This document shows, in pieces, positions 50,640-63,575 of a stretch of 64,000 bases of DNA (position 1 is the first letter of the stretch; the number at the start of each line of letters is the position of its first letter). The stretch lies in contig CM073534.1 in assembly GCA_037074615.1 (NCBI GenBank), positions 3,220,861 to 3,284,860 of the forward strand. Reading direction: 5' to 3'. This stretch comes from Leucaena leucocephala. Lineage: Eukaryota > Streptophyta > Magnoliopsida > Fabales > Fabaceae. A model generated the notes under the pieces. That model had not been told where the DNA came from. It saw only the letters and a list, made by a program, of their open reading frames with translations, and searched no databases. Made by a program: the position numbers and the translations under genes.

Positions 50640-53600
50640 TGGATTATAGTATCCCATTTCTTTACCCAATTGTGTCATACACGGCCCCAACCGCGGATTA
50701 GGTGTTTTGACTTGGCTGGATGAAAATGTTGGGAACTTTGCACTAATTTGGAATTGAGTGAAAAGTCACAACCACCTCGGTTCTTGCAAGCACTACTGGA
50801 TGCCTGTTTCGTGTTGAAATTCATTGAATGAGCTAACAAACGAGCGATACATGCTCTCTAACTAGCAATTGTTTGCCTTTTGTACTATTTATGAATTGAA
50901 TATAAGTGCCCCAGCCATCGTAAGTTCCGATGTGGATTATAGAATCCAATTTCCTCACAAAATTGTGACTTATAAGACTTCAAGCACTGACCAAGTGCTT
51001 CAAATTTGTTGAAGGTAAATGTACGGGACCTTTACACTGTTTTGGAACTGGACAAAAGTCGCAACCACGTCAGTTTCTTGTATGTACCATTGGATGCCCG
51101 CCTTCATTTTGGAATTCGTCGAATGAGTGAACAAGTGTCACAGATAGTCTCCAACCAGTAACCGCTTACTTTTTGCACTATTTATTAACAGAATGTAAAC
51201 CCGCTACCCATCTCTAGTTTCAATTTGGATTATAAAATCCAAGTTCTTCGCGAAATTGTATCATATGGACACCAGCTAGTGATCAAGCCTTCTGACTTTG
51301 CTAAGGGTAAACTTGGGGAACTTTGCACTAACCTGGAACTGAGTGAGAAGTGACAACCACCTGAATTTCTTGCAAGTACCATTGCGTGCCCGCTTTCGCA
51401 TCGAAATTCATCCGGTGTGTTAACAAACGGGGGATAGATATTGTCTAACAAGTAATTAGTTGCCCTTTGTACTATTTATGAATTGAATGTAAGCTCACTA
51501 GCCATCGCAAGTTTCAATGTGGACTATAGAATCAAATATCTTTACAAAATTGGGTCTCGTTACGCAACAAGTAGAGATCAACTGTTTTGACTGTGTTGAA
51601 GGTACATGCAAGGAACCGTTGCACTGTTTCGGAATTCAATAAAACATCACAACCGCCTCAGTTTCTCAGAAGTACTATTGAATGCCCTCCTTCATTTTGA
51701 AATTCATCGAACGAGTTCACAAACGTGTCATAGATTTTCTCCAACCGGTAGTCCTTCAGGCTTTGCAATATTTATGAGCAGAATATAAACTCGCTACCCA
51801 TCTTAAGTTTTAATGTGGATTATAGTATCCCATTTCTTTACCCAATTGTGTCATACACGGCCCCAACCGCGGATTAGGTGTTTTGACTTGGCTGGATGAA
51901 AATGTTGGGAACTTTGCACTAATTTGGAATTGAGTGAAAAGTCACAACCACCTCGGTTCTTGCAAGCACTACTGGATGCCTGTTTCGTGTTGAAATTCAT
52001 TGAATGAGCTAACAAACGAGCGATACATGCTCTCTAACTAGCAATTGTTTGCCTTTTGTACTATTTATGAATTGAATATAAGCGCCCCAGCCATCGTAAG
52101 TTCCGATGTGGATTATAGAATCCAATTTCCTCACAAAATTGTGACTTATAAGACATCAAGCACTGACCAAGTGCTTCAAATTTGTTGAAGGTAAATGTAC
52201 GGGACCTTTACACTGTTTTGGAACTGGACAAAAGTCGCAACCACGTCAGTTTCTTGTATGTACCATTGGATGCCCGCCTTCATTTTGGAATTCGTCGAAT
52301 GAGTGAACAAGTGTCACAGATAGTCTCCAACCAGTAACCGCTTACTTTTTGCACTATTTATTAACAGAATGTAAACCCGCTACCCATCTCTAGTTTCAAT
52401 TTGGATTATAAAATCCAAGTTCTTCGCGAAATTGTATCATATGGACACCAGCTAGTGATCAAGCCTTCTGACTTTGCTAAGGGTAAACTTGGGGAACTTT
52501 GCACTAACCTGGAACTGAGTGAGAAGTGACAACCACCTGAATTTCTTGCAAGTACCATTGCGTGCCCGCTTTCGCATCGAAATTCATCCGGTGTGTTAAC
52601 AAACGGGGGATAGATATTGTCTAACAAGTAATTAGTTGCCCTTTGTACTATTTATGAATTGAATGTAAGCTCACTAGCCATCGCAAGTTTCAATGTGGAC
52701 TATAGAATCAAATATCTTTACAAAATTGGGTCTCGTTACGCAACAAGTAGAGATCAACTGTTTTGACTGTGTTGAAGGTACATGCAAGGAACCGTTGCAC
52801 TGTTTCGGAATTCAATAAAACATCACAACCGCCTCAGTTTCTCAGAAGTACTATTGAATGCCCTCCTTCATTTTGAAATTCATCGAACGAGTTCACAAAC
52901 GTGTCATAGATTTTCTCCAACCGGTAGTCCTTCAGGCTTTGCAATATTTATGAGCAGAATATAAACTCGCTACCCATCTTAAGTTTTAATGTGGATTATA
53001 GTATCCCATTTCTTTACCCAATTGTGTCATACACGGCCCCAACCGCGGATTAGGTGTTTTGACTTGGCTGGATGAAAATGTTGGGAACTTTGCACTAATT
53101 TGGAATTGAGTGAAAAGTCACAACCACCTCGGTTCTTGCAAGCACTACTGGATGCCTGTTTCGTGTTGAAATTCATTGAATGAGCTAACAAACGAGCGAT
53201 ACATGCTCTCTAACTAGCAATTGTTTGCCTTTTGTACTATTTATGAATTGAATATAAGTGCCCCAGCCATCGTAAGTTCCGATGTGGATTATAGAATCCA
53301 ATTTCCTCACAAAATTGTGACTTATAAGACTTCAAGCACTGACCAAGTGCTTCAAATTTGTTGAAGGTAAATGTACGGGACCTTTACACTGTTTTGGAAC
53401 TGGACAAAAGTCGCAACCACGTCAGTTTCTTGTATGTACCATTGGATGCCCGCCTTCATTTTGGAATTCGTCGAATGAGTGAACAAGTGTCACAGATAGT
53501 CTCCAACCAGTAACCGCTTACTTTTTGCACTATTTATTAACAGAATGTAAACCCGCTACCCATCTCTAGTTTCAATTTGGATTATAAAATCCAAGTTCTT

Positions 53601-54167
53601 CGCGAAATTGTATCATATGGACACCAGCTAGTGATCAAGCCTTCTGACTTTGCTAAGGGTAAACTTGGGGAACTTTGCACTAACCTGGAACTGAGTGAGA
53701 AGTGACAACCACCTGAATTTCTTGCAAGTACCATTGCGTGCCCGCTTTCGCATCGAAATTCATCCGGTGTGTTAACAAACGGGGGATAGATATTGTCTAA
53801 CAAGTAATTAGTTGCCCTTTGTACTATTTATGAATTGAATGTAAGCTCACTAGCCATCGCAAGTTTCAATGTGGACTATAGAATCAAATATCTTTACAAA
53901 ATTGGGTCTCGTTACGCAACAAGTAGAGATCAAGTGTTTTGACTGTGTTGAAGGTACATGCAAGGAACCGTTGCACTGTTTCGGAATTCAATAAAACATC
54001 ACAACCGCCTCAGTTTCTCAGAAGTACTATTGAATGCCCTCTTTCATTTTGAAATTCATCGAACGAGTTCACAAACGTGTCATAGATTTTCTCCAACCGG
54101 TAGTCCTTCAGGCTTTGCAATATTTATGAGCAGAATATAAACTCGCTACCCATCTGAAGTTTTAATG
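50640..54167 (+). repeat. Units u44-u46
   Basis: Unit starts: 50640, 51816, 52992. All three have GAGCTAAC and CTAGCAATTG in A and TTCGCGAAATTG in C. u44 and u46 share ATAAGTGCC at the end of A and AAGACTTCAAGC in B. u45 between them has the common ATAAGCGCC and AAGACATC, so the variant again skips one unit. u46 D returns to GATCAAGTG. Confidence 0.83.
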
Positions 54168-57100
54168 TGGATTATAGTATCCCATTTCTTTACCCAATTG
54201 TGTCATACACGGCCCCAACCGCGGATTAGGTGTTTTGACTTGGCTGGATGAAAATGTTGGGAACTTTGCACTAATTTGGAATTGAGTGAAAAGTCACAAC
54301 CACCTCGGTTCTTGCAAGCACTACTGGATGCCTGTTTCGTGTTGAAATTCATTGAATGAGCTAACAAACGAGCGATACATGCTCTCTAACTAGCAATTGT
54401 TTGCCTTTTGTACTATTTATGAATTGAATATAAGCGCCCCAGCCATCGTAAGTTCCGATGTGGATTATAGAATCCAATTTCCTCACAAGATTGTGACTTA
54501 TAAGACATCAAGCACTGACCAAGTGCTTCAAATTTGTTGAAGGTAAATGTACGGGACCTTTACACTGTTTTGGAACTGGACAAAAGTCGCAACCACGTCA
54601 GTTTCTTGTATGTACCATTGGATGCCCGCCTTCATTTTGGAATTCGTCGAATGAGTGAACAAGTGTCACAGATAGTCTCCAACCAGTAACCGCTTACTTT
54701 TTGCACTATTTATTAACAGAATGTAAACCCGCTACCCATCTCTAGTTTCAATTTGGATTATAAAATCCAAGTTCTTCGCGAAATTGTATCATATGGACAC
54801 CAGCTAGTGATCAAGCCTTCTGACTTTGCTAAGGGTAAACTTGGGGAACTTTGCACTAACCTGGAACTGAGTGAGAAGTGACAACCACCTGAATTTCTTG
54901 CAAGTACCATTGCGTGCCCGCTTTCGCATCGAAATTCATCCGGTGTGTTAACAAACGGGGGATAGATATTGTCTAACAAGTAATTAGTTGCCCTTTGTAC
55001 TATTTATGAATTGAATGTAAGCTCACTAGCCATCGCAAGTTTCAATGTGGACTATAGAATCAAATATCTTTACAAAATTGGGTCTCGTTACGCAACAAGT
55101 AGAGATCAACTGTTTTGACTGTGTGGAAGGTACATGCAAGGAACCGTTGCACTATTTCGGAATTCAATAAAACATCACAACCGCCTCAGTTTCTCAGAAG
55201 TACTATTGAATGCCCTCTTTCATTTTGAAATTCATCGAACGAGTTCACAAACGTGTCATAGATTTTCTCCAACCGGTAGTCCTTCAGGCTTTGCAATATT
55301 TATGAGCAGAATATAAACTCGCTACCCATCTGAAGTTTTAATGTGGATTATAGTATCCCATTTCTTTACCCAATTGTGTCATACACGGCCCCAACCGCGG
55401 ATTAGGTGTTTTGACTTGGCTGGATGAACATGTTGGGAACTTTGCACTAATTTGGAATTGAGTGAAAAGTCACAACCACCTCGGTTCTTGCAAGCACTAC
55501 TGGATGCCTGTTTCGTGTTGAAATTCATTGAATGAGCTAACAAACGAGCGATACATGCTCTCTAACTAGCAATTGTTTGCCTTTTGTACTATTTATGAAT
55601 TGAATATAAGCGCCCCAGCCATCGTAAGTTCCGATGTGGATTATAGAATCCAATTTCCTCACAAGATTGTGACTTATAAGACATCAAGCACTGACCAAGT
55701 GCTTCAAATTTGTTGAAGGTAAATGTACGGGACCTTTACACTGTTTTGGAACTGGACAAAAGTCGCAACCACGTCAGTTTCTTGTATGTACCATTGGATG
55801 CCCGCCTTCATTTTGGAATTCGTCGAATGAGTGAACAAGTGTCACAGATAGTCTCCAACCAGTAACCGCTTACTTTTTGCACTATTTATTAACAGAATGT
55901 AAACCCGCTACCCATCTCTAGTTTCAATTTGGATTATAAAATCCAAGTTCTTCGCGAAATTGTATCATATGGACACCAGCTAGTGATCAAGCCTTCTGAC
56001 TTTGCTAAGGGTAAACTTGGGGAACTTTGCACTAACCTGGAACTGAGTGAGAAGTGACAACCACCTGAATTTCTTGCAAGTACCATTGCGTGCCCGCTTT
56101 CGCATCGAAATTCATCCGGTGTGTTAACAAACGGGGGATAGATATTGTCTAACAAGTAATTAGTTGCCCTTTGTACTATTTATGAATTGAATGTAAGCTC
56201 ACTAGCCATCGCAAGTTTCAATGTGGACTATAGAATCAAATATCTTTACAAAATTGGGTCTCGTTACGCAACAAGTAGAGATCAACTGTTTTGACTGTGT
56301 GGAAGGTACATGCAAGGAACCGTTGCACTGTTTCGGAATTCAATAAAACATCACAACCGCCTCAGTTTCTCAGAAGTACTATTGAATGCCCTCTTTCATT
56401 TTGAAATTCATCGAACGAGTTCACAAACGTGTCATAGATTTTCTCCAACCGGTAGTCCTTCAGGCTTTGCAATATTTATGAGCAGAATATAAACTCGCTA
56501 CCCATCTGAAGTTTTAATGTGGATTATAGTATCCCATTTCTTTACCCAATTGTGTCATACACGGCCCCAACCGCGGATTAGGTGTTTTGACTTGGCTGGA
56601 TGAAAATGTTGGGAACTTTGCACTAATTTGGAATTGAGTGAAAAGTCACAACCACCTCGGTTCTTGCAAGCACTACTGGATGCCTGTTTCGTGTTGAAAT
56701 TCATTGAATGAGCTAACAAACGAGCGATACATGCTCTCTAACTAGCAATTGTTTGCCTTTTGTACTATTTATGAATTGAATATAAGCGCCCCAGCCATCG
56801 TAAGTTCCGATGTGGATTATAGAATCCAATTTCCTCACAAGATTGTGACTTATAAGACATCAAGCACTGACCAAGTGCTTCAAATTTGTTGAAGGTAAAT
56901 GTACGGGACCTTTACACTGTTTTGGAACTGGACAAAAGTCGCAACCACGTCAGTTTCTTGTATGTACCATTGGATGCCCGCCTTCATTTTGGAATTCGTC
57001 GAATGAGTGAACAAGTGTCACAGATAGTCTCCAACCAGTAACCGCTTACTTTTTGCACTATTTATTAACAGAATGTAAACCCGCTACCCATCTCTAGTTT

Positions 57101-60047
57101 CAATTTGGATTATAAAATCCAAGTTCTTCGCGAAATTGTATCATATGGACACCAGCTAGTGATCAAGCCTTCTGACTTTGCTAAGGGTAAACTTGGGGAA
57201 CTTTGCACTAACCTGGAACTGAGTGAGAAGTGACAACCACCTGAATTTCTTGCAAGTACCATTGCGTGCCCGCTTTCGCATCGAAATTCATCCGGTGTGT
57301 TAACAAACGGGGGATAGATATTGTCTAACAAGTAATTAGTTGCCCTTTGTACTATTTATGAATTGAATGTAAGCTCACTAGCCATCGCAAGTTTCAATGT
57401 GGACTATAGAATCAAATATCTTTACAAAATTGGGTCTCGTTACGCAACAAGTAGAGATCAACTGTTTTGACTGTGTGGAAGGTACATGCAAGGAACCGTT
57501 GCACTGTTTCGGAATTCAATAAAACATCACAACCGCCTCAGTTTCTCAGAAGTACTATTGAATGCCCTCTTTCATTTTGAAATTCATCGAACGAGTTCAC
57601 AAACGTGTCATAGATTTTCTCCAACCGGTAGTCCTTCAGGCTTTGCAATATTTATGAGCAGAATATAAACTCGCTACCCATCTTAAGTTTTAATGTGGAT
57701 TATAGTATCCCATTTCTTTACCCAATTGTGTCATACACGGCCCCAACCGCGGATTAGGTGTTTTGACTTGGCTGGATGAAAATGTTGGGAACTTTGCACT
57801 AATTTGGAATTGAGTGAAAAGTCACAACCACCTCGGTTCTTGCAAGCACTACTGGATGCCTGTTTCGTGTTGAAATTCATTGAATGAGCTAACAAACGAG
57901 CGATACATGCTCTCTAACTAGCAATTGTTTGCCTTTTGTACTATTTATGAATTGAATATAAGCGCCCCAGCCATCGTAAGTTCCGATGTGGATTATAGAA
58001 TCCAATTTCCTCACAAGATTGTGACTTATAAGACATCAAGCACTGACCAAGTGCTTCAAATTTGTTGAAGGTAAATGTACGGGACCTTTACACTGTTTTG
58101 GAACTGGACAAAAGTCGCAACCACGTCAGTTTCTTGTATGTACCATTGGATGCCCGCCTTCATTTTGGAATTCGTCGAATGAGTGAACAAGTGTCACAGA
58201 TAGTCTCCAACCAGTAACCGCTTACTTTTTGCACTATTTATTAACAGAATGTAAACCCGCTACCCATCTCTAGTTTCAATTTGGATTATAAAATCCAAGT
58301 TCTTCGCGAAATTGTATCATATGGACACCAGCTAGTGATCAAGCCTTCTGACTTTGCTAAGGGTAAACTTGGGGAACTTTGCACTAACCTGGAACTGAGT
58401 GAGAAGTGACAACCACCTGAATTTCTTGCAAGTACCATTGCGTGCCCGCTTTCGCATCGAAATTCATCCGGTGTGTTAACAAACGGGGGATAGATATTGT
58501 CTAACAAGTAATTAGTTGCCCTTTGTACTATTTATGAATTGAATGTAAGCTCACTAGCCATCGCAAGTTTCAATGTGGACTATAGAATCAAATATCTTTA
58601 CAAAATTGGGTCTCGTTACGCAACAAGTAGAGATCAACTGTTTTGACTGTGTGGAAGGTACATGCAAGGAACCGTTGCACTGTTTCGGAATTCAATAAAA
58701 CATCACAACCGCCTCAGTTTCTCAGAAGTACTATTGAATGCCCTCTTTCATTTTGAAATTCATCGAACGAGTTCACAAACGTGTCATAGATTTTCTCCAA
58801 CCGGTAGTCCTTCAGGCTTTGCAATATTTATGAGCAGAATATAAACTCGCTACCCATCTTAAGTTTTAATGTGGATTATAGTATCCCATTTCTTTACCCA
58901 ATTGTGTCATACACGGCCCCAACCGCGGATTAGGTGTTTTGACTTGGCTGGATGAAAATGTTGGGAACTTTGCACTAATTTGGAATTGAGTGAAAAGTCA
59001 CAACCACCTCGGTTCTTGCAAGCACTACTGGATGCCTGTTTCGTGTTGAAATTCATTGAATGAGCTAACAAACGAGCGATACATGCTCTCTAACTAGCAA
59101 TTGTTTGCCTTTTGTACTATTTATGAATTGAATATAAGCGCCCCAGCCATCGTAAGTTCCGATGTGGATTATAGAATCCAATTTCCTCACAAAATTGTGA
59201 CTTATAAGACATCAAGCACTGACCAAGTGCTTCAAATTTGTTGAAGGTAAATGTACGGGACCTTTACACTGTTTTGGAACTGGACAAAAGTCGCAACCAC
59301 GTCAGTTTCTTGTATGTACCATTGGATGCCCGCCTTCATTTTGGAATTCGTCGAATGAGTGAACAAGTGTCACAGATAGTCTCCAACCAGTAACCGCTTA
59401 CTTTTTGCACTATTTATTAACAGAATGTAAACCCGCTACCCATCTCTAGTTTCAATTTGGATTATAAAATCCAAGTTCTTCGCGAAATTGTATCATATGG
59501 ACACCAGCTAGTGATCAAGCCTTCTGACTTTGCTAAGGGTAAACTTGGGGAACTTTGCACTAACCTGGAACTGAGTGAGAAGTGACAACCACCTGAATTT
59601 CTTGCAAGTACCATTGCGTGCCCGCTTTCGCATCGAAATTCATCCGGTGTGTTAACAAACGGGGGATAGATATTGTCTAACAAGTAATTAGTTGCCCTTT
59701 GTACTATTTATGAATTGAATGTAAGCTCACTAGCCATCGCAAGTTTCAATGTGGACTATAGAATCAAATATCTTTACAAAATTGGGTCTCGTTACGCAAC
59801 AAGTAGAGATCAACTGTTTTGACTGTGTTGAAGGTACATGCAAGGAACCGTTGCACTGTTTCGGAATTCAATAAAACATCACAACCGCCTCAGTTTCTCA
59901 GAAGTACTATTGAATGCCCTCTTTCATTTTGAAATTCATCGAACGAGTTCACAAACGTGTCATAGATTTTCTCCAACCGGTAGTCCTTCAGGCTTTGCAA
60001 TATTTATGAGCAGAATATAAACTCGCTACCCATCTGAAGTTTTAATG
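54168..60047 (+). repeat. Units u47-u51: youngest-looking homogeneous block
   Basis: Unit starts: 54168, 55344, 56520, 57696, 58872. u47-u50 share CTCACAAGATTG in B and CTGTGTGGAAGG in D, absent in u51 and elsewhere. The CATCTGAAG variant just before A marks u47-u49 and again u52-u53. u48 A has GAACATG, otherwise seen only in u42. Units otherwise differ by one or two bases. Confidence 0.85.
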
Positions 60048-63000
60048 TGGATTATAGTATCCCATTTCTTTACCCAATTGTGTCATACACGGCCCCAACC
60101 GCGGATTAGGTGTTTTGACTTGGCTGGATGAAAATGTTGGGAACTTTGCACTAATTTGGAATTGAGTGAAAAGTCACAACCACCTCGGTTCTTGCAAGCA
60201 CTACTGGATGCCTGTTTCGTGTTGAAATTCATTGAATGAGTTAACAAACGAGCGATACATGCTCTCTAACTAGCAATTGTTTGCCTTTTGTACTATTTAT
60301 GAATTGAATATAAGCGCCCCAGCCATCGTAAGTTTCGATGTGGATTATAGAATCCAATTTCCTCACAAAATTGTGACTTATAAGACATCAAGCACTGACC
60401 AAGTGCTTCAAATTTGTTGAAGGTAAATGTACGGGACCTTTACACTGTTTTGGAACTGGACAAAAGTCGCAACCACGTCAGTTTCTTGTATGTACCATTG
60501 GATGCCCGCCTTCATTTTGGAATTCGTCGAATGAGTGAACAAGTGTCACTGATAGTCTCCAACCAGTAACCGCTTACTTTTTGCACTATTTATTAACAGA
60601 ATGTAAACCCGCTACCCATCTCTAGTTTCAATTTGGATTATAAAATCCAAGTTCTTCGCGAAATTGTATCATATGGACACCAGCTAGTGATCAAGCCTTC
60701 GGACTTTGCTAAGGGTAAACTTGGGGAACTTTGCACTAACCTGGAACTGAGTGAGAAGTGACAACCACCTGAATTTCTTGCAAGTACCATTGCGTGCCCG
60801 CTTTCGCATCGAAATTCATCCGGTGTGTTAACAAACGGGGGATAGATATTGTCTAACAAGTAATTAGTTGCCCTTTGTACTATTTATGAATTGAATGTAA
60901 GCTCACTAGCCATCGTAAGTTTCAATGTGGACTATAGAATCAAATATCTTTACAAAATTGGGTCTCGTTACGCAACAAGTAGAGATCAAGTGTTTTGACT
61001 GTGTTGAAGGTACATGCAAGGAACCGTTGCACTGTTTCGGAATTCAATAAAACATCACAACCGCCTCAGTTTCTCAGAAGTACTATTGAATGCCCTCTTT
61101 CATTTTGAAATTCATCGAACGAGTTCACAAACGTGTCATAGATTTTCTCCAACCGGTAGTCCTTCAGGCTTTGCAATATTTATGAGCAGAATATAAACTC
61201 GCTACCCATCTGAAGTTTTAATGTGGATTATAGTATCCCATTTCTTTACCCAATTGTGTCATACACGGCCCCAACCGCGGATTAGGTGTTTTGACTTGGC
61301 TGGATGAAAATGTTGGGAACTTTGCACTAATTTGGAATTGAGTGAAAAGTCACAACCACCTCGGTTCTTGCAAGCACTACTGGATGCCTGTTTCGTGTTG
61401 AAATTCATTGAATGAGTTAACAAACGAGCGATACATGCTCTCTAACTAGCAATTGTTTGCCTTTTGTACTATTTATGAATTGAATATAAGCGCCCCAGCC
61501 ATCGTAAGTTCCGATGTGGATTATAGAATCCAATTTCCTCACAAAATTGTGACTTATAAGACATCAAGCACTGACCAAGTGCTTCAAATTTGTTGAAGGT
61601 AAATGTACGGGACCTTTACACTGTTTTGGAACTGGACAAAAGTCGCAACCACGTCAGTTTCTTGTATGTACCATTGGATGCCCGCCTTCATTTTGGAATT
61701 CGTCGAATGAGTGAACAAGTGTCACTGATAGTCTCCAACCAGTAACCGCTTACTTTTTGCACTATTTATTAACAGAATGTAAACCCGCTACCCATCTCTA
61801 GTTTCAATTTGGATTATAAAATCCAAGTTCTTCGCGAAATTGTATCATATGGACACCAGCTAGGGATCAAGCCTTCGGACTTTGCTAAGGGTAAACTTGG
61901 GGAACTTTGCACTAACCTGGAACTGAGTGAGAAGTGACAACCACCTGAATTTCTTGCAAGTACCATTGCGTGCCCGCTTTCGCATCGAAATTCATCCGGT
62001 GTGTTAACAAACGGGGGATAGATATTGTCTAACAAGTAATTAGTTGCCCTTTGTACTATTTATGAATTGAATGTAAGCTCACTAGCCATCGTAAGTTTCA
62101 ATGTGGACTATAGAATCAAATATCTTTACAAAATTGGGTCTCGTTACGCAACAAGTAGAGATCAAGTGTTTTGACTGTGTTGAAGGTACATGCAAGGAAC
62201 CGTTGCACTGTTTCAGAATTCAATAAAACATCACAACCGCCTCAGTTTCTCAGAAGTACTATTGAATGCCCTCTTTCATTTTGAAATTCATCGAACGAGT
62301 TCACAAACGTGTCATAGATTTTCTCCAACCGGTAGTCCTTCAGGCTTTGCAATATTTATGAGCAGAATATAAACTCGCTACCCATCTTAAGTTTTAATGT
62401 GGATTATAGTATCCCATTTCTTTACCCAATTGTGTCATACACGGCCCCAACCGCGGATTAGGTGTTTTGACTTGGCTGGATGAAAATGTTGGGAACTTTG
62501 CACTAATTTGGAATTGAGTGAAAAGTCACAACCACCTCGGTTCTTGCAAGCACTACTGGATGCCTGTTTGGTGTTGAAATTCATTGAATGAGTTAACAAA
62601 CGAGCGATACATGCTCTCTAACTAGCAATTGTTTGCCTTTTGTACTATTTATGAATTGAATATAAGCGCCCCAGCCATCGTAAGTTCCGATGTGGATTAT
62701 AGAATCCAATTTCCTCACAAAATTGTGACTTATAAGACATCAAGCACTGACCAAGTGCTTCAAATTTGTTGAAGGTAAATGTACGGGACCTTTACACTGT
62801 TTTGGAACTGGACAAAAGTCGCAACCGCGTCAGTTTCTTGTATGTACCATTGGATGCCCGCCTTCATTTTGGAATTCGTCGAATGAGTGAACAAGTGTCA
62901 CAGATAGTCTCCAACCAGTAACCGCTTACTTTTTGCACTATTTATTAACAGAATGTAAACCCGCTACCCATCTCTAGTTTCAATTTGGATTATAAAATCC

Positions 63001-63575
63001 AAGTTCTTCGCGAAATTGTATCATATGGACACCAGCTAGTGATCAAGCCTTCTGACTTTGCTAAGGGTAAACTTGGGGAACTTTGCACTAACCTGGAACT
63101 GAGTGAGAAGTGACAACCACCTGAATTTCTTGCAAGTACCATTGCGTGCCCGCTTTCGCATCGAAATTCATCCGGTGTGTTAACAAACGGGGGATAGATA
63201 TTGTCTAACAAGTAATTAGTTGCCCTTTGTACTATTTATGAATTGAATGTAAGCTCACTAGCCATCGTAAGTTTCAATGTGGACTATAGAATCAAATATC
63301 TTTACAAAATTGGGTCTCGTTACGCAACAAGTAGAGATCAAGTGTTTTGACTGTGTTGAAGGTACATGCAAGGAACCGTTGCACTGTTTCGGAATTCAAT
63401 AAAACATCACAACCGCCTCAGTTTCTCAGAAGTACTATTGAATGCCCTCTTTCATTTTGAAATTCATCGAACGAGTTCACAAACGTGTCATAGATTTTCT
63501 CCAACCGGTAGTCCTTCAGGCTTTGCAATATTTATGAGCAGAATATAAACTCGCTACCCATCTTAAGTTTTAATG
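60048..63575 (+). repeat. Units u52-u54
   Basis: Unit starts: 60048, 61224, 62400. u52 and u53 share GTCACTGATAG in B and CTTCGGACTTTG in C. u54 shares TGTTTGGTGTTG in A with the partial u55. All three lack the GAGCTAAC and GATCAACTG variants of u47-u51. New variants therefore appear in adjacent pairs. Confidence 0.85.
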